In this document: in pieces, positions 43,022-52,151 of the stretch
How positions within the stretch are numbered: the stretch's first letter is position 1
Layout of the letters: every line of letters starts with the position of its first letter
From: Lachnospiraceae bacterium
Lineage (GTDB): Bacteria > Bacillota > Clostridia > Lachnospirales > Lachnospiraceae
Reading direction: 5' to 3'
Assembly: GCA_017463255.1 (NCBI GenBank)
Contig: JAFTPP010000002.1
Span: 163,712-227,711 of the forward strand
Length of the DNA stretch: 64,000 bases
Notes under the pieces: model-generated
Seen by the model: only the letters and a program-made list of their open reading frames with translations
Database searches by the model: none
Told to the model about the DNA's origin: nothing
Program-made: the position numbers and the translations under genes

Positions 43022-44518
43022 TTACTGCTCAATAATCTCATCGCCTGCATCAAGAATTTCTTCGTCTCCTTTTTCAGGCATCACAATGTAAGTTTCTTCC
43101 ACTGCAGTTCCTGTTATCTGTCCTTTCATTTTTTCTGAAAGTGCCTTTAATAACAGATTCACATCCTCACCTACCCAAGCCTTCGTAAAACAAAGCTCCA
43201 TTTCAACCCAATAGTTTCCTGTCTCTGGAAGCTTTGGCATGGAAATAGACTGGGCGTACTCTGCAAGAACAATTTCCATTGCTTCGTATGGATGATTCAC
43301 ATTCATTTTAGCAGGAGCCTTTCCGGTTCTTGTATATAACGATTCCACACTGTCAAAGGTTAAGAGTTTTGCAAACTCATTGGCAATATCCTGTTTTTCC
43401 GAATAACTGTTAATTGCCACTACATGCGTTGTGGAAAGACTTCTGGTTTTGATTTCATCATTAATATCCGGAATCTTTAACACACCGTATTCCTGCGTAA
43501 ACTCACCGGCAGAAATAGCCTGTTCAATCTTGGCAATGGCATCTGTTGTAGCCACTGTAAAAATTAATTTTCCTTCAATAAATTCCTGAATCACTGATTC
43601 ATAACTTACTGTATCGGCTTCAATATAGAAGAATTCATTTAACTGTTGGTACACTTCCAGACACTGAATTGCCGATTCATTATAAATATCGATTAACGAC
43701 GGATCATCTCCGGTATCTCCGCCTACATTAGCATAAGCACCTACAAAGAAATAATTATAGAAAATATCCGATACGTCCCATTTAAAAATAGCCTCAACCC
43801 CTTCCGGAGCATCGTATTCATTGGCATAGTTCATGATATCTTCAATCGAACGAGGAACCATGGTCTGATACTTTTCATCAATGAGTGCTTGTATCTCAGG
43901 TGTTATTTCAACCTCAGTAGTATCTTCAGGCTCCATGCCCTCCATATACTCAATATCTTCTTCCTCTGAGCCTCCGGTTGCTTCTTTGATTTCATCTAAC
44001 ACAACCTGTTTGGCAATCTGCATCAGATAGGATTTATTAAACAATAAATAACTTGTCTCACAATAAAACGGATACGCAACATACTTATCATGGAAGGTTA
44101 CCGCATCCAAAGCAGCCTTTGAATAATTAGAGCTGTTTACAATCGCAACATCATCACCAATCTGGGTTGCAAGCCCTGACATATATGCCTTACCCAGATA
44201 ATCATTACCGATAATATATAAATCCGGCATCTCTGACCCTGTCAAAGTTTCCTTGTTAATAGCCTCTAAATACTCCGTTCCTGCCACTAACTTGGTCTCA
44301 ACACGGACATCCTTCGTATCATAAAAAGTTAAAGCCGCACTGTTAATATAATCCGTCAAAGCCGCATCTGCATACCAAATACGGATTGTCTCTTTTTTTG
44401 CCTCTTTTACCGCTTCTTTCTCTGCTTCTCTTTCCTTGCCGGTCATGGCAATATATATCATCAATATCAAAAATAAGAGAGAAAAAATAATAGATATCAG
44501 TCTATTTTTCAGACTCAT
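43022..44518 (-). CDS. membrane-anchored extracellular solute-binding protein
   Basis: A 498-residue protein. Residues 8-26 (ISIIFSLLFLILMIYIAMTG) form an uncleaved anchor or signal without a lipobox Cys. A Lys/Glu helix follows, then a family 1 solute-binding fold starting IRIWYADAALTDYI, with MPDLYIIGNDYLGKAYMSG and VATTDAIAKIEQAI. An acidic insert (GGSEEEDIEYMEGMEPEDTT) lies near residues 180-200. No permease or ATPase genes are adjacent. ATG at 44518 follows TTAGGAGATACTAA, 24 bp after the argD stop codon, and the terminator comes after this gene, so it is probably the last gene of the arginine operon. Ligand unknown. Confidence 0.82.
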   Translation of the reverse strand: MSLKNRLISIIFSLLFLILMIYIAMTGKEREAEKEAVKEAKKETIRIWYADAALTDYINSAALTFYDTKDVRVETKLVAGTEYLEAINKETLTGSEMPDLYIIGNDYLGKAYMSGLATQIGDDVAIVNSSNYSKAALDAVTFHDKYVAYPFYCETSYLLFNKSYLMQIAKQVVLDEIKEATGGSEEEDIEYMEGMEPEDTTEVEITPEIQALIDEKYQTMVPRSIEDIMNYANEYDAPEGVEAIFKWDVSDIFYNYFFVGAYANVGGDTGDDPSLIDIYNESAIQCLEVYQQLNEFFYIEADTVSYESVIQEFIEGKLIFTVATTDAIAKIEQAISAGEFTQEYGVLKIPDINDEIKTRSLSTTHVVAINSYSEKQDIANEFAKLLTFDSVESLYTRTGKAPAKMNVNHPYEAMEIVLAEYAQSISMPKLPETGNYWVEMELCFTKAWVGEDVNLLLKALSEKMKGQITGTAVEETYIVMPEKGDEEILDAGDEIIEQ

Positions 44519-44542
44519 TTAGTATCTCCTAATTCTAAAGAC

Positions 44543-45733
44543 TTACAGACAGGTTCTTAAAATGCCGATCATCTCATCCACATTATCTTTTGAAATAACT
44601 AAAGATGGCACAAAACGTATAATATTCGTTCCTGCATTAATTAAAATCAAACCTTTATCCAAAGCCTTATTAATAATATCTGCAACCGGTGCTTTAAACA
44701 CCAGTCCCTGCATTAAGCCCACACCTCTTCTTGTTTCAATACAATCGAATTCTTTTGCAAGTAATTCTAACTGTTCTTCAAGATAAGCGCCTACAATCTG
44801 CACATTTTCTATTATATTGTTCTGCTCAAATAAATCAAGCACTTTGTTAATGGCAGCGGCTGCCAAAGGATTACCGCCATATGTTGTTCCGTGGTCTCCG
44901 CTTGTAAGAGACTGCTTTGCAACCTCTTCCGTCATTAAAAAAGCGCCGACAGGTACACCACATCCCAAAGCTTTGGCTGTCGTCATAATGTCAGGTTTCA
45001 CACCGTATCTTTGCCAAGCAAACATAGAACCGGTACGTCCCATACCACACTGGATTTCATCTAAGATAAGAAGGATACCCTTTTCATCGCATAATGCACG
45101 TACACCTTCCATAAATTCCTTAGTTGCAGGATAGATTCCGCCTTCGCCCTGTACTGTTTCAAAAAGAATGGCGCAGGTTTTTTCATTCACGCATGCCTTA
45201 ACACTATCCAAATCATTCATATTTGCAAAACGGATATTTCCAATCATCGGCTCAAAAGCTTCACGATATTTTGGATTTCCCGTAACAGACAAAGCTCCCA
45301 TGGTTCTTCCGTGGAAAGAATGCTCCATGGCAATAATTTCATGGTCTGTAGTGCCATCCTTTAAATAGGCATATTTTCTTGCCGCTTTAATGGCACCCTC
45401 GATTGCTTCCGCTCCGCTGTTGGTAAAAAATACACGGTCTAATCCGGATACTTTTTTTAATTTCTTGGCAGCTTCAATCGCCGGCACATTATAGTAATAA
45501 TTGGAAGTATGTATTAATTTGTCAATCTGAGCCTTTAAAGCGTCATTATACTCTTTGTTATTATATCCTAAGGCAAAAACTGCAATTCCCGACACAAAAT
45601 CAAGATATTTTTTGCCGTCCATATCATACAGATACACCCCGTCCCCTTTATCAAGAACTACCTGGTATCTGTTATATGTATGAAGAAGTGCTTGTTCTGC
45701 CTCATCAATATATTGTTTCATCATTTCACTCAT
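44543..45733 (-). CDS. argD: acetylornithine aminotransferase
   Basis: A 396-residue PLP enzyme of class III. Motifs: FTNSGAEAIEGAIKAARKYA, SFHGRTMGALSVTG, the Asp of LLILDEIQCGMGRTG and the PLP-binding Lys in TTAKALGCGVPVGAF. It converts N-acetylglutamate semialdehyde to N-acetylornithine in the cytoplasm. Fifth gene of argC-GNAT-argJ-argB-argD, 32 bp after argB. Confidence 0.95.
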   Translation of the reverse strand: MSEMMKQYIDEAEQALLHTYNRYQVVLDKGDGVYLYDMDGKKYLDFVSGIAVFALGYNNKEYNDALKAQIDKLIHTSNYYYNVPAIEAAKKLKKVSGLDRVFFTNSGAEAIEGAIKAARKYAYLKDGTTDHEIIAMEHSFHGRTMGALSVTGNPKYREAFEPMIGNIRFANMNDLDSVKACVNEKTCAILFETVQGEGGIYPATKEFMEGVRALCDEKGILLILDEIQCGMGRTGSMFAWQRYGVKPDIMTTAKALGCGVPVGAFLMTEEVAKQSLTSGDHGTTYGGNPLAAAAINKVLDLFEQNNIIENVQIVGAYLEEQLELLAKEFDCIETRRGVGLMQGLVFKAPVADIINKALDKGLILINAGTNIIRFVPSLVISKDNVDEMIGILRTCL

Positions 45734-45765
45734 GATTAGCCTCCACTCTGAAGTATTTTCAGATC

Positions 45766-46653
45766 TTACTCATGCATTTCATGGTCCGGGATAATCGCCG
45801 TACCGATACCGTGATTTGTAAAGATTTCCAAAAGCAGACTATGACGGATTCTTCCATCCAAAATATGCACTCTGTTAACGCCGTTTTTAATGGCATTGGT
45901 ACAGTTGTTAAGCTTTGGAAGCATTCCGCCGCCGATAAATCCGGAATGAATCAACATATCCGCTTCTGATGCTGTTAATCTGGAAATAAAGGTAGACTTA
46001 TCATTAATATCTTTGTACAAACCTTCAATATCCGTTAAAAATGCAAGTTTTTCCGCATGAACCGCAGTTGCAATTGCGCATGCAGCATCATCCGCATTTA
46101 CATTATATGTTTCATAATCATCCCCTACACCAAGAGGTGCCACGATAGGAAGATAGTCTTTTTCCAATAAATCAAATAATAAAGTCGGGTCAACCTTTTT
46201 AATATCTCCTACAAATCCAATATCCTTACCGTCAACCAATTTTTTATCAACATTTAAAAGATTACCGTCTTTACCGCTGATACCTACTGCCTTAACACCC
46301 AGCTCACGTACCATGGTAACAAGACGCTTGTTTACTTTATTAAGAACCATTTCTGCAATTTCCATGGTCTCTTCATCCGTAACACGAAGTCCGTTTACAA
46401 ACTGTGCTTCTTTTCCCACTTTAGAAACCCAACGGCTGATTTCTTTACCGCCGCCATGTACAATGATTGGCTTAAAACCTACTAATTTTAACAAAGTAAC
46501 ATCCTTAATAACGTTACGCTGTAATTCCTCATCCGCCATAGCACTTCCGCCGTATTTTACAACAACGATTTTACGGTTAAATTTCTGTATGTATGGTAAC
46601 GCCTCGATTAAGACATTTGCTTTTTCCATTACCTGATTCATTTCATTATTCAT
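45766..46653 (-). CDS. argB: acetylglutamate kinase
   Basis: A 295-residue amino-acid kinase. [12 protein letters not shown] binds ATP phosphates, [12 protein letters not shown] is the glycine loop, and [11 protein letters not shown] the nucleotide site. The N-terminal helix of about 20 residues ([15 protein letters not shown]) is found in arginine-inhibited hexameric forms, suggesting feedback inhibition. It phosphorylates N-acetylglutamate. Start ATG at 46653 has AAAGGA 9 bases upstream; gap of 59 bp to argJ. Confidence 0.95.
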   Translation of the reverse strand: MNNEMNQVMEKANVLIEALPYIQKFNRKIVVVKYGGSAMADEELQRNVIKDVTLLKLVGFKPIIVHGGGKEISRWVSKVGKEAQFVNGLRVTDEETMEIAEMVLNKVNKRLVTMVRELGVKAVGISGKDGNLLNVDKKLVDGKDIGFVGDIKKVDPTLLFDLLEKDYLPIVAPLGVGDDYETYNVNADDAACAIATAVHAEKLAFLTDIEGLYKDINDKSTFISRLTASEADMLIHSGFIGGGMLPKLNNCTNAIKNGVNRVHILDGRIRHSLLLEIFTNHGIGTAIIPDHEMHE

Positions 46654-46712
46654 GATTATTAATCCTTTCCATTAACAAACGGTCTTTCCGCTTTCTTTCC
46701 GACAACTCACCT

Positions 46713-47939
46713 TTATGAACGATAATCTGCATTTATCTTAACATAATCATAAGTTAAATCACAACCCCAGGCAGTTGCCTCCTCATTGCCTTCATGCATG
46801 TCCACAAAAATGGTAACTTCCGGTGCACCTAAAATCTTGGTTGCCTTTTCTTCATCAAATACAATCGGAGTTCCCTTATCAAATACCTGTAATCTGCCCT
46901 CGCTGCTTTCAAAAAACAGTTCTACGTCGTTTTGGTCAAACTGGGCACCTGAATATCCCATGGCGCAAAGGAAACGTCCAAAGTTAGCATCACATCCATA
47001 AATTGCTGCCTTAGATAAGTTGCTTGCTACAATTGCTCTGGACAATGTTCTTGCGTCCTCTTTGGTCTTTGCATTCACTACCTTTGCCTCAAAAAGCTTG
47101 GTAGCGCCTTCTCCGTCTCCTGCCATTTTCTTAGCAAGATACTCGCATACATAATACAATGCTTCCACAAAATCCTGATAATCTTCGTTCTTTTCTGTGA
47201 TGGTTTCATTCTCTGCAAGTCCGTTTGCCATGATTAAAAGAGTATCGTTTGTAGATGTATCGCCATCCACAGTAATCATGTTAAAAGTATCTTTTACGAT
47301 ATTACTTAAAGCTTCCTGTAACAGACTCTTTTCAATGGAAACATCTGTAGTAATAAAGCCTAACATAGTACACATATTAGGATGAATCATTCCGGAGCCT
47401 TTACACATACCGCCAATGGTAACCGGTTTTCCTCCGATTTCTACATTTACCGCAACCTGTTTTGAAACAGTATCTGTGGTCATAATAGCCTCTGCTGCAA
47501 GAGTTCCTGCTGCAAGTCCCGGCGCCTTTGCTGCCACAAGCTTATGCACACCTTCAACCATTTTATCAATGGGAAGCTGCATTCCGATGACGCCTGTTGA
47601 AGCTACAAGAACGCTGCTTTCAGAAATCTTTAAATCCTTTGCAACGGCCTGTGCTGTTTTTAAGCAATATTCATATCCCTGTTTTCCCGTACATGCATTG
47701 GCAATTCCTGAATTTACTACGATTGCTCTTGCATTGGCTGAATTCTCAACCACTTCCTTATCCCAAAGCACAGGTGCAGCCTTCACCACGTTAGTGGTAA
47801 ATGTTCCTGCACACACACAAGGAACTACGCTATATACCATAGCCATATCTTTTCTGTTTTTATATTTAATGCCGGCTTCTACGGCTGATGCTTCATATCC
47901 CTTTGCTGCGGTTACTCCGCCTTCAATTACTGTATACAT
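46713..47939 (-). CDS. argJ: bifunctional ornithine acetyltransferase / N-acetylglutamate synthase
   Basis: A 408-residue protein that recycles the acetyl group from N-acetylornithine to glutamate. Family sequences: AGTFTTNVVKAAPV, VVNSGIANACTG, STGVIG and the self-cleavage site GSGMIHPNMCTMLGF. Cleavage occurs before the Thr; here the residue before it is Cys where Ala is more usual. The C-terminal half ends with GCDLTYDYVKINADYRS. ATG at 47939 follows GGGAGGAAAAAT, 11 bp after the GNAT gene. Confidence 0.95.
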   Translation of the reverse strand: MYTVIEGGVTAAKGYEASAVEAGIKYKNRKDMAMVYSVVPCVCAGTFTTNVVKAAPVLWDKEVVENSANARAIVVNSGIANACTGKQGYEYCLKTAQAVAKDLKISESSVLVASTGVIGMQLPIDKMVEGVHKLVAAKAPGLAAGTLAAEAIMTTDTVSKQVAVNVEIGGKPVTIGGMCKGSGMIHPNMCTMLGFITTDVSIEKSLLQEALSNIVKDTFNMITVDGDTSTNDTLLIMANGLAENETITEKNEDYQDFVEALYYVCEYLAKKMAGDGEGATKLFEAKVVNAKTKEDARTLSRAIVASNLSKAAIYGCDANFGRFLCAMGYSGAQFDQNDVELFFESSEGRLQVFDKGTPIVFDEEKATKILGAPEVTIFVDMHEGNEEATAWGCDLTYDYVKINADYRS

Positions 47940-47950
47940 ATTTTTCCTCC

Positions 47951-48394
47951 CTACTGGTTGAATCTAATTATATTTTCTTCATTCAAAGTAAAATCATAAT
48001 AATTCAAATCTTCACGTTTCGTCCATCCGATACGGTTCCAAAAAGCATTTCCGATATCATTTTTTGTAAAAGCAATAAGACTTACCTTGCTGATATGCTC
48101 TGCTTTTAACTGTTGCATGGCAAACACCACCATTGCTTTGCCGATTCCCTGTAAACGATAATCCGGATCCACACACACATGATACATACAGCCCCGTCTT
48201 CCGTCATGTCCGCACAAAATGGTTCCCACTATTTTCCCATCCTCCTCGCATACCACACTGGTGGTAGGATTACGTCTTAAGAAAATAGCCACGCCTTCTT
48301 CACTGTCGTCTATGCTTCTTATTGCAAATCCTTTGATTTTCATCCACAAGTCATGTACCTGGGGATAATCTTCAATCGTCATAATCCGTATCAT
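47951..48394 (-). CDS. GNAT acetyltransferase in the arginine operon
   Basis: A 147-residue single-domain GNAT. The acetyl-CoA loop reads VCVDPDYRLQGIGKAMV (R-x-x-G-I-G), preceded by VGTILCGHDGRRG and followed by SLIAFTKNDIGNAFWNRIGW. It lies between argC and argJ with good ribosome binding sites (CGGAGTTATAC), so a role in arginine synthesis, such as an extra N-acetylglutamate synthase for priming the cycle, is possible. Its substrate is not shown by sequence; other GNATs acetylate proteins or amines. Confidence 0.85.
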   Translation of the reverse strand: MIRIMTIEDYPQVHDLWMKIKGFAIRSIDDSEEGVAIFLRRNPTTSVVCEEDGKIVGTILCGHDGRRGCMYHVCVDPDYRLQGIGKAMVVFAMQQLKAEHISKVSLIAFTKNDIGNAFWNRIGWTKREDLNYYDFTLNEENIIRFNQ

Positions 48395-48465
48395 GTATAA
48401 CTCCGTTTCTGTATCTCATTCATGCAAAACTCACATTCTTCTTATCATTTTGCATTATGAACTTA

Positions 48466-49416
48466 TTATAATACAAGTCCTTTATTTTCTTCACAGCCCA
48501 TTAAGATGTTAAGACACTGTACTGCCGCTCCGGAAGCACCCTTGCCCAAATTATCAAACTGTGCCGAAAGAACAACTCTGTCTTCATTACCCGTTATGTA
48601 TATTTTTAATCCGTCCCATCCGCTTAAGGTATTGCCGGCAAGCATTCCGCCATACAAATCTTCGTTACCGTTTTCTACCACACGAACAAACTTTTCACCC
48701 TTATAATATTCAGCAAAATACTCTGTCAGTTCTTGCGGATTTTTATGACTGGTTAAAAACTCCGTATAAATAGGAACAGATACCACCATTCCGCTGTAAT
48801 AATCTGCTACGATAGGGGAAAATAAGGGTTCACGCTTAAGTCCTGTGATTGCCTTCATTTCCTTTAAATGCTTATGCTGCTGGGTAAGGGCATATTCTCT
48901 TGGCGCATCAATGTCGCTATTTCTGTTTTCTTCCTCATACTCTGCGATCATCTTTTTACCGCCGCCGCTGTAACCTGTCAAAGAAAATGCGCTGACAGGG
49001 TAATCCTTCGGGAGAATTCCTCCTGCAACAAGGGGATACACCACTGACATAAAACCGGTTGCATGGCATCCCGGTACTGCAATTCTCTTTCCGTTCTTAA
49101 TGGCTTCCCTATGGTCTTTTGACAATTCCGGAAATCCGTAAGCCCAGCCTTCTTCAGTACGATGTGCTGTAGATGTATCAATAATTCTTACATTCTCATT
49201 TTCCACAAGACTTACCGATTCTCTTGCCGCCCCGTCCGGAAGGCATAAAAAAGTAATATCTGATTCATTGATTAATCTTTTTCTTTCATTAATATCTTTT
49301 CTTAATTCACTTGAAATACGAAGAAGTTCAATATCATCTCTTCCTTCAAATCTCTCATATATTCTCAATCCGGTTGTTCCTTCGCTACCATCAATAAATA
49401 TCTTTGTTTTCATCAT
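48466..49416 (-). CDS. argC: N-acetyl-gamma-glutamyl-phosphate reductase, short type
   Basis: A 316-residue ArgC of the second (short) type. NAD(P) binding at FIDGSEGTTGLRIYE, catalytic Cys in IAVPGCHATGFM, and SLTGYSGGGKKMIAEYE. It reduces N-acetylglutamyl phosphate to the semialdehyde. ATG at 49416 (or 49413) follows GGAGGTTGTAA. First gene of the arginine operon, divergent from argG across 285 bp with candidate ArgR sites. Confidence 0.93.
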   Translation of the reverse strand: MMKTKIFIDGSEGTTGLRIYERFEGRDDIELLRISSELRKDINERKRLINESDITFLCLPDGAARESVSLVENENVRIIDTSTAHRTEEGWAYGFPELSKDHREAIKNGKRIAVPGCHATGFMSVVYPLVAGGILPKDYPVSAFSLTGYSGGGKKMIAEYEEENRNSDIDAPREYALTQQHKHLKEMKAITGLKREPLFSPIVADYYSGMVVSVPIYTEFLTSHKNPQELTEYFAEYYKGEKFVRVVENGNEDLYGGMLAGNTLSGWDGLKIYITGNEDRVVLSAQFDNLGKGASGAAVQCLNILMGCEENKGLVL

Positions 49417-49470
49417 TTACAACCTCCATTTCCGAAACCATCATTTGATTATCGCACCAATCTTATCAGT

Positions 49471-49497
49471 AATCAAGTCAATTCTTATTACTTGATT
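49471..49497. promoter_or_regulatory. inverted repeat in the argC leader
   Basis: Perfect 8-bp arms AATCAAGT (49471-49478) and ACTTGATT (49490-49497), loop of 11 bases, 55 bp upstream of the argC start. It could be an operator or an RNA hairpin. No U tract follows. Confidence 0.3.
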
Positions 49498-49549
49498 CTT
49501 TCCTTATAAAATGTATTCTTTTTCATTTATGCATGATTATACATTTGTT

Positions 49550-49618
49550 TTGCATATTATGCAAGTCTATTTTTATGTTTATTCATTATTTTTAATATTT
49601 TTTGCATATTTTTGCATA
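49550..49618. promoter_or_regulatory. candidate ArgR operator cluster between argC and argG
   Basis: A perfect 15-base palindrome TTGCATATTATGCAA lies at 49550-49564, and two direct TTTGCATA copies at 49601-49608 and 49611-49618 are 10 bp apart. A further ATGCAT lies near 49530. AT-rich TGCATA/TATGCA half-sites resemble arginine-repressor boxes, and the location between two divergent arginine units supports this. ArgR itself is not in the window. Confidence 0.5.
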
Positions 49619-49627
49619 AAATAGGTG

Positions 49628-49656
49628 TTGCAATTCATAAATAAATGATGTATATT
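49628..49656 (+). promoter_or_regulatory. argG promoter with overlapping operator-like sequence
   Basis: TTGCAA (49628-49633), 17-bp spacer, TATATT (49651-49656). The spacer itself is TTCATAAATAAATGATG, an imperfect dyad ATTCAT/ATGAT like half-sites of arginine boxes, so repression by promoter occlusion is plausible. The argG start is 45 bp downstream. Confidence 0.65.
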
Positions 49657-49701
49657 AAGTGCAGACAAAAAAATCAACATTCATAAAGGAGATTTATAGA
49701 T

Positions 49702-50919
49702 ATGAAAGAAAAAGTAATTCTTGCTTACTCAGGTGGTCTTGACACCACAGCTATTATTCCTTGGTTAAAGGAAAACTTTGATTACGAAGTTGTCTGCGTA
49801 TGTATCGACTGCGGACAGGAAGAAGAACTTAACGGTCTTCACGAAAGAGCTAAATATTCAGGCGCCGAAAAATTATACATTGAAGACGTTATTGATGAAT
49901 TCTGTGACGAATATATTGTTCCTTGTGTTCAGGCTCACGCTGTATATGAGAACAAATATCTCTTAGGAACATCTATGGCAAGACCTGTTATCGCAAAACG
50001 TCTTGTTGAAATCGCAAGAAAAGAAGGAGCTACTGCTATTTGCCACGGTGCCACAGGTAAAGGTAACGACCAGATCCGTTTCGAACTTGGTATCAAAGCA
50101 CTTGCTCCTGACTTAAAGATTATTGCTGCTTGGAGAAATGAAAAGTGGACAATGGATTCCCGTGAATCAGAAATTGAATACTGTAAAGCACACGGTATTG
50201 AATTACCATTCTCTGCTGATTCAAGCTACAGCCGTGACCGTAACATCTGGCACATCAGCCATGAAGGTCTTGAACTGGAAGATCCTGCAAATGAACCTAA
50301 CTACGATCACCTTCTTGTACTTGGTACAACTCCTGAAAAAGCTCCGGATGAAGGCGAATATGTAAGCATTTCTTTTGAAGCAGGTGTTCCGACTGCTGTA
50401 AACGGTAAAAAGATGAAAGTATCTGACATCATCCGTGAATTAAACAAACTCGGCGGAAAACATGGTGTTGGTATTGTTGATATCGTTGAAAACCGTGTTG
50501 TTGGCATGAAATCCCGTGGTGTATACGAAACTCCGGGCGGAACAATTCTCTATGAAGCTCACCAGCAGTTAGAAGAATTAATCCTTGACCGTGATACATA
50601 TCGTGAAAAGAAAGAAATGGGTGACAAGCTTGCTCAGATCGTATACGAAGGAAAATGGTTTACACCACTTCGTGAAGCAGCACAGGCATTCATCGAATCT
50701 ACACAGAAATATGTAACAGGTGAAGTAAAATTCAAGCTTTACAAAGGCAACATTATTAAAGCAGGAACTACTTCTCCATACTCACTTTACAATGAATCAA
50801 TTGCATCCTTTACAACAGGTGATTTATATGACCACCATGATGCAGAAGGTTTCATTAACCTCTTTGGTCTTTCAACCAAGGTTCGTGCAATGAAGATGCA
50901 GGAAGTTGAAGGTAAATAA
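49702..50919 (+). CDS. argG: argininosuccinate synthase
   Basis: A 405-residue cytoplasmic enzyme that joins citrulline and aspartate with ATP. Pyrophosphatase loop [17 protein letters not shown] at the N-terminus, [32 protein letters not shown] and [13 protein letters not shown] are all present. ATG at 49702 follows AAAGGAGATTTATAGAT. No argH lies beside it in this window. Codon use is strongly biased, consistent with high expression. Confidence 0.96.
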   Translation: MKEKVILAYSGGLDTTAIIPWLKENFDYEVVCVCIDCGQEEELNGLHERAKYSGAEKLYIEDVIDEFCDEYIVPCVQAHAVYENKYLLGTSMARPVIAKRLVEIARKEGATAICHGATGKGNDQIRFELGIKALAPDLKIIAAWRNEKWTMDSRESEIEYCKAHGIELPFSADSSYSRDRNIWHISHEGLELEDPANEPNYDHLLVLGTTPEKAPDEGEYVSISFEAGVPTAVNGKKMKVSDIIRELNKLGGKHGVGIVDIVENRVVGMKSRGVYETPGGTILYEAHQQLEELILDRDTYREKKEMGDKLAQIVYEGKWFTPLREAAQAFIESTQKYVTGEVKFKLYKGNIIKAGTTSPYSLYNESIASFTTGDLYDHHDAEGFINLFGLSTKVRAMKMQEVEGK

Positions 50920-50926
50920 GGTTTAT

Positions 50927-51208
50927 ATGGATTTTATTGAAAAAATAATCATTGTCTATTTGGTTATCATGAATATTGCAGGATGCTTAAGCATGTTCAT
51001 AGATAAGAAAAAAGCAATCAAACATGCCTACCGTATTCCGGAAGCCACTCTTTTTACCATTGCCCTAATGGGCGGAAGTATTGGCTCCATTATCGGAATG
51101 CAGTGGTTTCGTCATAAGACCAAGCACTGGTATTTCGTAATCGGTATGCCTGCAATTCTGATTGTACAGGTAATACTTGCCTTAGCACTAACCGGCGTAT
51201 TATTCTAA
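50927..51208 (+). CDS. DUF1294 small membrane protein
   Basis: A 93-residue protein from ATG at 50927 (AAGG 6 bases upstream, inside or just after the argG stop). Three membrane helices. Family features are FIDKKKAIKHAYRIPEATLF, MGGSIGSIIGMQWFRHKTKH. It starts 7 bp after argG and shares its terminator, so it is co-transcribed. Function unknown. Confidence 0.88.
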   Translation: MDFIEKIIIVYLVIMNIAGCLSMFIDKKKAIKHAYRIPEATLFTIALMGGSIGSIIGMQWFRHKTKHWYFVIGMPAILIVQVILALALTGVLF

Positions 51209-51235
51209 ATATCATAAATTAACCAGATATCATGT

Positions 51236-51268
51236 AAAAAAGAGGCAGTTGAACACTGTCTCTTTTTT
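51236..51268 (+). terminator. terminator after argG and DUF1294
   Basis: Arms AGAGGCAGT (51241-51249) and ACTGTCTCT (51255-51263), one wobble pair, with A tract before and six T after. Confidence 0.85.
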
Positions 51269-51321
51269 GATTACAATGTATATATACCATATCTGGCAAA
51301 AATAAAACCGGGGTTAAAAAT

Positions 51322-52062
51322 ATGCATATAGCTATTTGTGATGACAACATTGCCGACCGTAAACACACGGAACGTTTACTGGGCAGAGAAGCTGATAAAA
51401 GAAGAAATGATGTGAGCGCTTTGTATATTGACTCTTTCGGTCATGTAGATGCATTGTTACGTGCTCCCATGATTTATGACGTTTTTTTCATTGATTATCA
51501 TTCCGATGAATTAAGCGGCATTAAGCTTGCGGAAAAATTACGCCACGCCGGTGTTATGGCACCTATTTACATCTGTGCCCACACACAGGATGGCGAATCC
51601 AATCCTGCCATAACGCCGATTAAGGTAGAAACAGACCACGCTTCATGGGGAATGGAATTATATGAAATATTTAAGCCATTACAGCCTTCTTCCCTATGCA
51701 AAGCATTAGATCATGCCGCTTCACTGATAGGAACCAGAGAGACACCTTTAGAAATACGTTCTAAGGATGCTACTCATTATCTTACGAAAGATGAACTTTG
51801 CTACATAGATACCAGAAAAACAGATATGGTGCTTTATCGTACCGATGGAAGTACCACCCACTTAATCAATACCTTCAGAGAGCTCTGGCACACTTTTGAG
51901 AATCATTCCGAATTCATATGTATCGGTCACTCCTACATAGTGAATACCATGCACATCAAACAGGTAACCCTGACTAAGATAATCTTTGTGGGAGGTAGCA
52001 ATTTAAGAATCCCCCTCTCCCAATCCGGCAAAATAAGAAAAGCAATTAGGAAAGCAAAATAA
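51322..52062 (+). CDS. orphan LytTR-type response regulator
   Basis: A 246-residue regulator. Receiver domain residues 1-135: CDDNIADRK acidic pair, probable acceptor Asp in VFFIDYHSDELSG, Thr in ICAHTQDG, Lys in EIFKPLQ. An extra loop of about 20 residues (SNPAITPIKVETDHASWG) separates the last two motifs, longer than usual. LytTR domain residues 140-246 (LTKDELCYIDTRKTDMVLYR, FICIGHSYIVNTMHIKQV). No kinase gene is adjacent. Ribosome binding site is weak (GGGGTTAAAAAT). Its partner could be the kinase at 10465-14439 or one elsewhere. Confidence 0.87.
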   Translation: MHIAICDDNIADRKHTERLLGREADKRRNDVSALYIDSFGHVDALLRAPMIYDVFFIDYHSDELSGIKLAEKLRHAGVMAPIYICAHTQDGESNPAITPIKVETDHASWGMELYEIFKPLQPSSLCKALDHAASLIGTRETPLEIRSKDATHYLTKDELCYIDTRKTDMVLYRTDGSTTHLINTFRELWHTFENHSEFICIGHSYIVNTMHIKQVTLTKIIFVGGSNLRIPLSQSGKIRKAIRKAK

Positions 52063-52065
52063 GAA

Positions 52066-52094
52066 GACGGAATTCAGTATAACTGAATTCCGTC
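52066..52094. terminator. perfect hairpin between convergent genes
   Basis: Perfect 13-bp arms GACGGAATTCAGT (52066-52078) and ACTGAATTCCGTC (52082-52094), 3-base loop. It starts 3 bp beyond the orphan regulator stop and lies 57 bp past the degV stop. On the minus strand it is followed by TTCTTATTTTG; on the plus strand by CCCCTTC, so the terminator is best for degV. Confidence 0.65.
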
Positions 52095-52151
52095 CCCTTC
52101 TAGATAATTCTATCCAATTCTGCCCTTTATATATAAATGCCCGCTATACAT

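Noticed and set aside
47416..47961. 181-codon plus-strand ORF
   Set aside because: Antisense shadow of argJ, low-complexity translation and no ribosome binding site.
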